A stretch of 7,282 nt of DNA from Pseudomonadota bacterium (lineage in GTDB: Bacteria > Pseudomonadota > Gammaproteobacteria > Steroidobacterales > Steroidobacteraceae). Numbering within the stretch: position 1 is the stretch's first letter; each line of letters begins with the position of its first letter. Under the pieces are notes generated by a model. It worked only from the letters and a program-made list of their open reading frames with translations, had not been told where the DNA came from and made no database searches. The stretch is from assembly GCA_003242495.1 (NCBI GenBank), contig QGUO01000170.1, positions 1 through 7,282 of the forward strand, given 5' to 3'. Made by a program: the position numbers and the translations under genes. Of this stretch, positions 1 to 7,282 are shown one piece after another.

Positions 1-168
1 CACTTGGATCAGCGGACGCTTGGCGCCGCCCGAACCGTCGGCCACTTGGATCAGCGGACGCTTGGCGCCGCCCGAACCGTCGGCCACTTGGATCAGCGGA
101 CGCTTGGCGCCGCCCGAACCGTCGGCCACTTGGATCAGCGGACGCTTGGCGCCGCCCGAACCGTCGGC
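1..168. repeat. Four perfect tandem copies of a 42-bp unit
   Basis: Copies lie at 1-42, 43-84, 85-126 and 127-168 and are identical base for base, including third codon positions. The unit starts cacttggatcagcggacgct and ends cgaaccgtcggc. Forty-two is a multiple of three, so the array stays in frame in the minus-strand gene and also leaves shadow frames open on the plus strand. The array begins at the window edge, so its true copy number is not visible. Perfect identity suggests recent expansion or homogenisation. There are no unique spacers, so it is not CRISPR. Confidence 0.97.
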
Positions 169-225
169 CCACGCCACGCCGGCACCACAAACGAGAATTG
201 CAATCGCGGAAACGAGCTTACGCAT
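1..225 (-). CDS. Secreted tandem-repeat protein, C-terminus cut by window edge (family not recognised)
   Basis: The reading frame runs leftward from ATG at 225-223 and is still open at base 1, giving 75 codons. Residues 1-20 form a typical Sec signal peptide: basic MRK, a hydrophobic core, and a cleavage site after AWA. The mature chain starts at once with DGSGGAKRPLIQVA and repeats it identically: three full copies plus 13 residues of a fourth before the edge. Each unit carries one Asp, one Lys and one Arg, so the array is mildly basic; it alternates a Gly/Ser-rich turn with a short beta-prone stretch (PLIQVA). A strong Shine-Dalgarno (GGGAGGG on the minus strand, 240-234) sits 8 nt before the ATG and supports this start. 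The gene diverges from the sigma factor/kinase pair. No family or function is recognised. A structural repeat protein, a surface or amyloid-like protein, or a multi-copy peptide precursor are all possible. The signal peptide, ribosome site and in-frame repeat make a real gene likely. Confidence 0.75.
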   Translation of the reverse strand, partial: MRKLVSAIAILVCGAGVAWADGSGGAKRPLIQVADGSGGAKRPLIQVADGSGGAKRPLIQVADGSGGAKRPLIQV

Positions 226-233
226 GACAAAAT

Positions 234-240
234 CCCTCCC
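234..240 (-). promoter_or_regulatory. Shine-Dalgarno of the repeat-protein gene
   Basis: The minus strand reads GGGAGGG, followed by an 8-nt spacer (ATTTTGTC) and then ATG at 225. It is a near-ideal ribosome site and fixes the start of the truncated secreted repeat protein. Confidence 0.75.
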
Positions 241-312
241 CAGGGAAATGAGAAACCGTGCACACTCCGGGACCTGCACCGGCTGGGTGCACCGCGCTAA
301 GCGACGCCCCCG

Positions 313-328
313 TGTGATTCCCTTCACA
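313..328. promoter_or_regulatory. CRP/Clp/Vfr-type palindromic operator
   Basis: The sequence is TGTGA-TTCCCT-TCACA, an exact match to the TGTGA-N6-TCACA core bound by the CRP family (CRP, Vfr in pseudomonads, Clp in xanthomonads). Its centre (320.5) is 95 bp upstream of the repeat-protein start and about 270 bp upstream of the sigma factor start. A CATATT hexamer on the plus strand begins about 26 bp from the centre. That is about 3 bp short of the usual class II spacing, so which gene it serves is unclear. Perfect symmetry in an intergenic region makes chance unlikely but does not exclude it. Confidence 0.5.
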
Positions 329-522
329 GGTTTCGGAGGGCGCCGGCATATTCAGAGGAATACGTACCGACGGGGGAGGAAAACGCCTTAGTTATAGGTC
401 AAATAAAGAGACACCTGTGGCGGGCTTGCCCATACACTGGGCGCACGATGTCTTGTAAAGAGAATGTGGCACGCTCGAACGACTGCGGGCACGCGGGGTT
501 TGTGCAGTGCCGCATGAGAAAT

Positions 523-571
523 GGCGTTTCCTGCGGTGAGCGTTAAGATTCCCCGTGTTCGGCGAAACGCC
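523..571 (+). promoter_or_regulatory. Inverted repeat in the sigma factor leader
   Basis: GGCGTTTC at 523-530 is the exact reverse complement of GAAACGCC at 564-571, enclosing 33 nt. The right arm can instead fold locally (GGCG-AAA-CGCC, 561-571). An overlapping stem ccctg/caggg (570-582) includes the first bases of the sigma factor Shine-Dalgarno. These pairings are mutually exclusive and lie just before the start codon. The pairings are seen in the sequence; a regulatory role is inference. Confidence 0.3.
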
Positions 572-579
572 CTGCCACA

Positions 580-584
580 GGGAG
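580..584 (+). promoter_or_regulatory. Shine-Dalgarno pointing to a CTG start of the sigma factor
   Basis: GGGAG is followed by a 7-nt spacer and CTG at 592-594. No ATG, GTG or TTG occurs in frame between the upstream stop (544-546) and GTG at 640, and GTG 640 has no comparable ribosome site before it. This element decides the start chosen for the sigma gene. Confidence 0.5.
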
Positions 585-591
585 TACGACT

Positions 592-1218
592 CTGAGCAAC
601 ACGATCGCAGCGGCCGTACCTTCGCCAGACCGACAGGCGGTGACACGCCTGCTGTCAGCCTGGCAGTCGGGGGATACTCGGGCGCTCGAGCGCCTGACGC
701 CACTCATCTATGACGAGCTGCGCCGGCGTGCGCGGCATTTCATGCGCCGCGAGCGTCCGGGACATACGTTGCAGGCGACGGCCGTGGTTCACGAGGCCTT
801 CGTCAAGCTCGTGGAGATGAACATCCCCTGGCAGGATCGTGCGCATTTTTTTTCGATCGCCGCGCGCCAGATGCGGCGCATCCTGGTCGACCATGCCAAG
901 GCGCGGTTTCGCGACAAGCGTGGCGGCACCATCACATCGAACTCCGGTTCCATGGATGAATACAGTCACGGAGCGGGCGATCCGCTCACCACGAGCAGCA
1001 TCGATGTGATCGAAATCGACGAGGCGCTCGAGCGTCTCGCGGAGCACAATCCGCGACTCGCGACCACCGTGGAGTTGCATTACTTCGGCGGACTGACGTA
1101 CCAGGAGCTGTCCGAGACGCTGAAGACGTCGGCGGCCTCCGTCGATCGCGACCTGCGGCTCGCCAAGGCCTGGATCCTCAAAGAGATACGCCCACGACGC
1201 GCGCACATGGACGACTGA
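592..1218 (+). CDS. ECF-type RNA polymerase sigma factor (TIGR02999/Sigma70_ECF type)
   Basis: Encodes a 208-residue alternative sigma factor directing RNA polymerase to a small regulon. Region 2 (about residues 18-110) carries family hallmarks: VTRLLSAWQSGD, YDELRRRARHFMRRERPGHTLQ, VVHEAFVKL, WQDRAHFFSIAARQMRRILVDHAKAR and RDKRGG. After a linker, region 4 (about 143-200) has a helix-turn-helix (LTYQELSETLKTSAASVDRDLRLAKAWI). Where many ECFs have acidic DAED before the VxE helix, this one has QATA, with Thr59 and Thr63 nearby. I chose CTG 592 because GGGAG lies 7 nt before it, and because GTG 640 encodes the Val of the conserved VTxLL motif, which in homologues is normally preceded by several residues. 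GTG 640 (192 aa) remains the alternative. One base separates the stop from the kinase start, so the two are co-transcribed and probably translationally coupled. No anti-sigma gene is visible. Family call firm; exact start less so. Confidence 0.93.
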   Translation: MSNTIAAAVPSPDRQAVTRLLSAWQSGDTRALERLTPLIYDELRRRARHFMRRERPGHTLQATAVVHEAFVKLVEMNIPWQDRAHFFSIAARQMRRILVDHAKARFRDKRGGTITSNSGSMDEYSHGAGDPLTTSSIDVIEIDEALERLAEHNPRLATTVELHYFGGLTYQELSETLKTSAASVDRDLRLAKAWILKEIRPRRAHMDD

Positions 1219-1219
1219 G

Positions 1220-3988
<2,769 letters not shown>

Positions 3989-4001
3989 TACCCCGATCGC
4001 C

Positions 4002-4021
4002 CGTCGGATCGCAGTCCGACG
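4002..4021. other. Inverted repeat downstream of the kinase gene
   Basis: CGTCGGA (4002-4008) and TCCGACG (4015-4021) form a 7-bp stem with a 6-nt loop, 14 bp after the kinase stop. No T-run follows, so an intrinsic terminator is doubtful. It could be an operator for the downstream SYLF gene or a transcript-end stabilising stem. Confidence 0.35.
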
Positions 4022-4045
4022 ACACTCACCGGAACGCTTCCCTTC

Positions 4046-4054
4046 TGCTAGAGT
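4046..4054 (+). promoter_or_regulatory. Weak extended -10 candidate for the SYLF gene
   Basis: TGCTAGAGT fits TGn followed by a 4/6 match to TATAAT, about 100 bp before the SYLF start. No -35 match is visible at 17 bp spacing. It is offered only because the 166-bp gap after the kinase gene suggests a separate promoter. Confidence 0.2.
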
Positions 4055-4137
4055 CTCAGGCCTTCGAGTGCTGCGCCACCGCAAATCCTCACGCTCGCTG
4101 ACACGCCGAGCGCGGCGCAGGGCCGCCGATCACGAAC

Positions 4138-4144
4138 AGGAGGG
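4138..4144 (+). promoter_or_regulatory. Shine-Dalgarno fixing the SYLF gene start
   Basis: AGGAGGG lies 10 nt before ATG 4155. It selects this ATG over the longer open frame reaching back to 3885, which would overlap the end of the kinase gene and bury the signal peptide. Confidence 0.75.
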
Positions 4145-4154
4145 CATTCGAGCG

Positions 4155-4982
4155 ATGCACGCAAGATCCATTGTCGGCAGGGCGGCGGTTTTCTTGCTGT
4201 CTTGCCTGCTCGCCGCCGCCGCTGTCGCCTCGGAGCGACAGGAAGCGCGTCTGATGACCGCCACACAGGTGCTCGAAGAGCTGATGAAAATGCCGGAGCA
4301 CAACATCCCGGCCTGGTTGCTCGAGCATGCGCATGGCATCGCCGTGATTCCGGGCGTCATCAAGGTCGGGCTCGGCATCGGCGGCCGCCGTGGCAAGGGC
4401 GTGCTCGTCATCCGCCAGGACAATGGGCAATGGACCAACCCTGTCTTTGTGAACCTGACGGGCGGGAGCTTCGGGTTTCAGCTGGGTGTACAGTCCACCG
4501 ACGTGGTCCTGGTCTTCACCTCGCGGCACAGCATCGAGGGCATCATCGGCGGCAAGGTCACGCTGGGCGCCGACGCCGCGGTGGCCGCCGGTCCGGTCGG
4601 CCGACAAACGGCCGCTGCCACGGATATCGGCCTGAACGCCCAGGTCTATTCTTACTCGCGCGCCAGCGGATTGTTCGCCGGCGTGGCGCTCGACGGCTCG
4701 GCGCTCACCATCGACCACCGCTCGAACGAGCAGTTCTACCAGCGCCGCGGGGTGCTGCCGAGCGAAATCATCCGCGGGGATGCACCCGCCGCGCCCCCGG
4801 CTGCGCAAGCCTTCCTCGCGGCCGTGCAGCGCTCCATCCCCGGTGCCCGTGCGCCCGCCGCGGCGACCGCCGCGCCCGATACGCCGGCGCAACGACCTGC
4901 CCCGTCCCAGCCGACCGATGACGGCGGGTTCACCACCTACCCGATGGAGGACCCGAACCCCGGTACCGAGCCGCCGCTGTGA
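4155..4982 (+). CDS. Secreted SYLF (YSC84/DUF500) domain protein
   Basis: A 275-residue protein with a signal peptide (basic MHARSIVGR, hydrophobic 10-24, likely cleavage after AVA25) and one SYLF domain (about 30-205). Family hallmarks are ATQVLEELMKMPEHNIPAWLLEHAHGIAV in two parts (36-64), the glycine-rich GLGIGGRRGKGVLVIR (72-87), GSFGFQLGVQSTDVVLVF (104-121), and YSYSRASGLFAGVALDGS (165-182). SYLF domains bind phosphoinositides and other lipids in eukaryotes; their bacterial role is not established. The last 70 residues are an Ala/Pro-rich, probably disordered tail. ATG 4155 is chosen because AGGAGGG (4138-4144) lies 10 nt upstream and the signal peptide starts there; the frame continues upstream to 3885 without support. 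Cys17 lies inside the hydrophobic core and is not a convincing lipobox. The gene follows the kinase on the same strand after 166 bp, so a functional link is possible but unproven. Confidence 0.93.
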   Translation: MHARSIVGRAAVFLLSCLLAAAAVASERQEARLMTATQVLEELMKMPEHNIPAWLLEHAHGIAVIPGVIKVGLGIGGRRGKGVLVIRQDNGQWTNPVFVNLTGGSFGFQLGVQSTDVVLVFTSRHSIEGIIGGKVTLGADAAVAAGPVGRQTAAATDIGLNAQVYSYSRASGLFAGVALDGSALTIDHRSNEQFYQRRGVLPSEIIRGDAPAAPPAAQAFLAAVQRSIPGARAPAAATAAPDTPAQRPAPSQPTDDGGFTTYPMEDPNPGTEPPL

Positions 4983-5031
4983 GGCGGCGGCCGGCCCGCA
5001 GGCACCGGAATTCAGGCCAGCGGGTCGCGCT

Positions 5032-5054
5032 GCGCGGGGCGCGGGACCCCGCGC
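5032..5054. terminator. GC-rich hairpin between convergent genes, candidate bidirectional terminator
   Basis: GCGCGGGG (5032-5039) pairs perfectly with CCCCGCGC (5047-5054) around a 7-nt loop. It lies 1 bp beyond the stop of the minus-strand outer-membrane factor and 49 bp after the SYLF stop, in the only gap (73 bp) between the convergent genes. Only a weak T-rich stretch (ttcatt) follows on the plus strand and none on the minus strand, so termination may be inefficient or Rho-assisted. Confidence 0.45.
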
Positions 5055-5055
5055 T

Positions 5056-6477
5056 TCATTCGCTGTGTTCCCGCCAGCCGCCGCCGAGCGCCTTATAGAG
5101 CAGCACCAGGTTCGAGGCGCGCGCGAGCCGCGTATTGATGAGCGCCTGCTGCGCCGCATAGAAATCGCGCTGCGCGATCAGCGTGGTGAGATAGCTCTCC
5201 ACCCCGTTGCGATAGCGCATGTCCGCCAGGCGATAGGTGTTCTCCGCCGCGCGCGTGAGCGCCTCCTGAGCACGCAACTGCGCATCGAGCGTGCTGCGCG
5301 CCGCGAGCGCATCCGCCACTTCCCGGAAGGCCACCTGAATGGCCTGCTCGTAGCGCGCGATCTCGGCGCGCTTGCGCACCTGGGCCAGATCGAGCTGGGC
5401 GGCATTCGCCCCGCCGGCGAAGATGGGCACGCGGATCTGTGGCACGAAGCTCCAGGTCCGTTGCCCTTCGCTGAAGAGATCGGACAGGTCGGGGTGCGCC
5501 TCGCCATAGAAGCCCGTCAGACTGATCCGCGGGAAGAACGCGGCGCGTGCCGCACCGATGTTCGCGTTCGCCGCGCGCAGGGCGTGCTCCGCCGCGCGGA
5601 TGTCGGGACGGCGCTCGAGCAACTCCGCCGGCAGGCCGGCCGGGATGTCATGCGCGAGCACCTGTTCGTCCAGCGAGGCGCCGCTCGGGTCGAACTCCGG
5701 GCCCAGCGGCTCGCCGACCAGCAGCTCGAGGGCATTGCGATCCTGCGCCACCCGCCGTTCGTACACCGAGATGTTCACCTCGGCGTTGCGCAAGGCGATC
5801 TCCGCCTGGTGCAGGTCGACCTCGCTGGCCACGCCCGAATCGAAGCGCAGGCGCGTCAAATCGTAGGAGCTGCGCTGCACCTCATAGGTCTCACGCGTCA
5901 GGCGCAGCAGCTCCTGGTCCGCGACCAGCGTGAGCCAGGCGTTCGCCACCTCGGCAATGAGCGCCAGCTCGGCGCTCAGGCGCGTTTCCTCGAGACTGAG
6001 ATAAGTCTCGAGCGCGCCGCGACGCAGACTGCGCAGCCTGCCGAACAGGTCGAGCTCGAACGCCGTGACGCCGAGTCCCGCGCTGTATTGCCGGGTCACG
6101 TAGCTTTCACCCGTCTGCGAAAGGTTGGCCGGCACACGCTGCGAGTTGCCCTCGCCTACCGCGTCGACGTGCGGCACGATGTCCGCCTGGCGGATCCGGT
6201 ACTGGGCCCGGGCCGCCTCGACGTTGAGGGCGGCGACGCGCAGGTCGCGATTGTTCGCCAGCGCGCGCCCGATGAGGTCCTGCAGAGTCTGTTGGGGGAA
6301 GAACTCCCGCCAGCCGATGTCCGCGGCGGACAGCCCCTCGCCCGCATTCGCAGACGGCTGCGCCGGGAACTCATCGGCAACCGGCGCCGCCGGCCGTTCG
6401 TAGCGCGGCGCCAGGGTGCAGCCGCTCAGCGCCGTCAGGACGGCCAGCGCCACCGCCGAATGCATACGCCGCTTCAT
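5056..6477 (-). CDS. Efflux RND transporter outer-membrane lipoprotein (NodT/OprM family)
   Basis: The 473-residue outer-membrane channel of a tripartite drug or solvent pump. It begins MKRRMHSAVALAVLTALSGC; LSGC is a lipobox, so Cys20 should be lipidated after signal peptidase II cleavage. The mature start TLAPRYERPAAPV matches the NodT/OprM pattern. Two outer-membrane efflux (OEP) repeats follow, roughly residues 60-260 and 270-460; the second includes LLERRPDIRAAEHALRAANA and the usual ARAAFFPRISLTG. Length is normal for the family. The start overlaps the pump gene's stop as ATGA (6477-6474), and GGAGG (6489-6485) lies 7 nt upstream inside that gene, so translation is probably coupled. It forms a trimeric tunnel that docks to the periplasmic adaptor and RND pump. 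The substrate cannot be read from sequence, so no gene symbol is given. Confidence 0.96.
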   Translation of the reverse strand: MKRRMHSAVALAVLTALSGCTLAPRYERPAAPVADEFPAQPSANAGEGLSAADIGWREFFPQQTLQDLIGRALANNRDLRVAALNVEAARAQYRIRQADIVPHVDAVGEGNSQRVPANLSQTGESYVTRQYSAGLGVTAFELDLFGRLRSLRRGALETYLSLEETRLSAELALIAEVANAWLTLVADQELLRLTRETYEVQRSSYDLTRLRFDSGVASEVDLHQAEIALRNAEVNISVYERRVAQDRNALELLVGEPLGPEFDPSGASLDEQVLAHDIPAGLPAELLERRPDIRAAEHALRAANANIGAARAAFFPRISLTGFYGEAHPDLSDLFSEGQRTWSFVPQIRVPIFAGGANAAQLDLAQVRKRAEIARYEQAIQVAFREVADALAARSTLDAQLRAQEALTRAAENTYRLADMRYRNGVESYLTTLIAQRDFYAAQQALINTRLARASNLVLLYKALGGGWREHSE

Positions 6478-7282
6478 GGGGTTGCCTCCGCCGTCACCAG
6501 CTTCTCCGGTGGCGCGGCCACCTTGGTCGGCTTGACCTTGAACCAGCGCAACACCACGACGAAGAACACCGGCACGAAGAAGATGGCCAGGAACGTGGAC
6601 GCCACCATGCCGCCGATCACGCCCGTGCCTACGGCGTTCTGCGCACCCGAGCCGGCGCCCGACGAAATCGCGAGCGGCAGCACGCCGAAGGAGAACGCCA
6701 GCGAGGTCATGATGATCGGGCGCAGGCGCTGCTCGGCGGCTTGCGTCACGGCCTGCAACAGGCTCTGACCACGATCGAAGTTGTCCTTGGCGAACTCCAC
6801 GATGAGCACCGCGTTCTTCGCGGCCAGGCCGATGGTCGTGAGCAGGCCCACCTGGAAGTAGGCGTCATTGGAGAAATCGCGCAGCAGCGTGGCGACCACC
6901 GCGCCGAGCACGCCGATGGGCACGACCAGCAGCACGGTCACTGGAATCGACCAACTCTCGTAGAGCGCGGCCAGGCACAGGAACACGACCGCAAGCGACA
7001 CGGCGTAGAGCAGCGGCGCCTGCGCACCGGACAACCGTTCCTCGAATGACAGGCCGGTCCATTCGAGGCCCACGCCCGCAGGCAGCTTCGCCACGAGCTC
7101 CTCCATGATTTCCATCGCCTCGCCGGAGCTGCGGCCCGGCGCAGCGGCGCCCTGGATCTGGTAGGACGGCACGCCGTTGTAGCGGGTCAGCTTCTGCGGC
7201 CCGTAGGTCCACTCGCCGGTGGCAAACGCCGAGAACGGCACCATTTCTCCGTGGACATTACGCACATACCAGAGATTGAGAT
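6474..7282 (-). CDS. RND multidrug efflux pump inner-membrane subunit (AcrB/MexB, HAE1 type), C-terminal part
   Basis: The frame enters from the right edge, so only the last 268 residues are present of a protein usually about 1040 long. The visible part starts LNLWYVRNVHGEMVPFSAF, equivalent to the late porter domain of AcrB, and continues with LPAGVGLEWTGLSFEERLSG. Five membrane helices corresponding to TM8-TM12 follow: YAVSLAVVFLCLAALYESW; a helix through VVPIGVLGAVVATLL; YFQVGLLTTIGLAAKNAVLI; SLAFSFGVLPLAIS; and the final helix ending FFVPVFFVVVLRWF. The lysine of AAKNA corresponds to the TM10 lysine of AcrB's proton relay and is intact. This proton-driven pump captures substrates from the periplasm and outer membrane leaflet. 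The GTG at 7265 is internal, not a start. The downstream outer-membrane factor overlaps by 4 bp; the adaptor gene is expected upstream, outside the window. Confidence 0.97.
   Translation of the reverse strand, partial: LNLWYVRNVHGEMVPFSAFATGEWTYGPQKLTRYNGVPSYQIQGAAAPGRSSGEAMEIMEELVAKLPAGVGLEWTGLSFEERLSGAQAPLLYAVSLAVVFLCLAALYESWSIPVTVLLVVPIGVLGAVVATLLRDFSNDAYFQVGLLTTIGLAAKNAVLIVEFAKDNFDRGQSLLQAVTQAAEQRLRPIIMTSLAFSFGVLPLAISSGAGSGAQNAVGTGVIGGMVASTFLAIFFVPVFFVVVLRWFKVKPTKVAAPPEKLVTAEATP

Larger units (their letters stand above)
226..591. other. Divergent intergenic region between repeat-protein gene and sigma factor gene
   Basis: No convincing gene lies here. It must hold the promoters of both divergent genes. 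Visible elements are: a 6-bp inverted repeat tgcacc/ggtgca at 275-291; a CRP-like palindrome at 313-328; a short palindrome tattc/gaata at 349-362; a small stem gccca/tgggc at 428-442; and an 8-bp inverted repeat at 523-571. The -10-like hexamers CATATT (347-352, plus) and TATAAC (396-391, minus) are visible, but neither has a good -35 at normal spacing. No promoter can be assigned with confidence. The stretch 360-420 is the most AT-rich part of the region. Confidence 0.6.

Noticed and set aside
1..168. CRISPR array
   Set aside because: The 42-bp units are contiguous with no unique spacers and form an in-frame protein repeat.
4..391. Plus-strand open frames of 98 and 123 codons through the repeat array
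   Set aside because: They stay open only because the 42-bp unit is a multiple of three and lacks stops. They have no ribosome site, and the minus-strand frame has a signal peptide and Shine-Dalgarno.
391..396. TATAAC on the minus strand as the -10 of the repeat-protein promoter
   Set aside because: There is no -35 at suitable distance (the TTGACC beside it directly abuts the hexamer), and it would give an unusually long leader of about 160 nt. Kept only as a note.
392..703. Minus-strand 103-codon frame over the sigma leader
   Set aside because: It overlaps the N-terminus of a firm sigma factor gene, has no recognisable domain, and lies in what should be the promoter region.
4188..4206. Lipobox (LLSC) making the SYLF protein a lipoprotein
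   Set aside because: Cys17 is followed by a further hydrophobic stretch ending in AVA, which fits ordinary signal peptidase I cleavage better, and the -2 Leu is unusual for a lipobox.
4089..5159. 356-codon minus-strand frame antisense to the SYLF gene
   Set aside because: It would overlap both the SYLF gene and the end of the efflux channel gene. Its composition is that of a shadow frame.
4780..6768. 662-codon plus-strand frame antisense to the outer-membrane factor
   Set aside because: Arg/Ala-rich mirror of the NodT-type coding strand. It also crosses the SYLF end and the pump gene, with no start signal or recognisable domain.

Overview
The window is high-GC chromosomal DNA from a Gram-negative bacterium. 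Lipoprotein and Sec signal peptides, an AcrB-type efflux pump with a NodT-type outer-membrane factor, and a serine/threonine kinase paired with a TIGR02999-type ECF sigma factor together suggest a gammaproteobacterium of the Xanthomonadales/Nevskiales/Steroidobacter kind. That placement is inferred from gene content and is not proven. No rRNA, tRNA, transposase or CRISPR array was seen.

Left edge (1-225, minus strand): a gene cut by the window edge. It encodes a 20-residue signal peptide followed directly by identical tandem 14-residue units (DGSGGAKRPLIQVA), encoded by four perfect 42-bp DNA repeats. I do not recognise the family. A 366-bp intergenic region (226-591) separates it from a divergent regulatory pair. 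This region holds a perfect TGTGA-N6-TCACA palindrome (CRP/Clp/Vfr type) and nested inverted repeats in the presumed leader of the sigma gene.

Centre (592-3988, plus strand): an ECF sigma factor, probably starting at a rare CTG codon, and one base later a 922-residue membrane-spanning Ser/Thr kinase with a C-terminal array of about nine TPRs. The sigma factor lacks the acidic DAED motif of region 2 and carries threonines there. With a co-encoded kinase and no anti-sigma gene in view, this points to activation of the sigma factor by phosphorylation. The repeat protein is an obvious candidate target, but that is a hypothesis.

Right side: a secreted SYLF-domain protein (4155-4982, plus) converges on a minus-strand efflux operon, with a GC-rich hairpin between them. 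The operon reads RND inner-membrane pump (right edge, only the C-terminal quarter present), then an outer-membrane lipoprotein channel, joined by an ATGA start/stop overlap. The periplasmic adaptor gene that usually precedes them would lie beyond the right edge.
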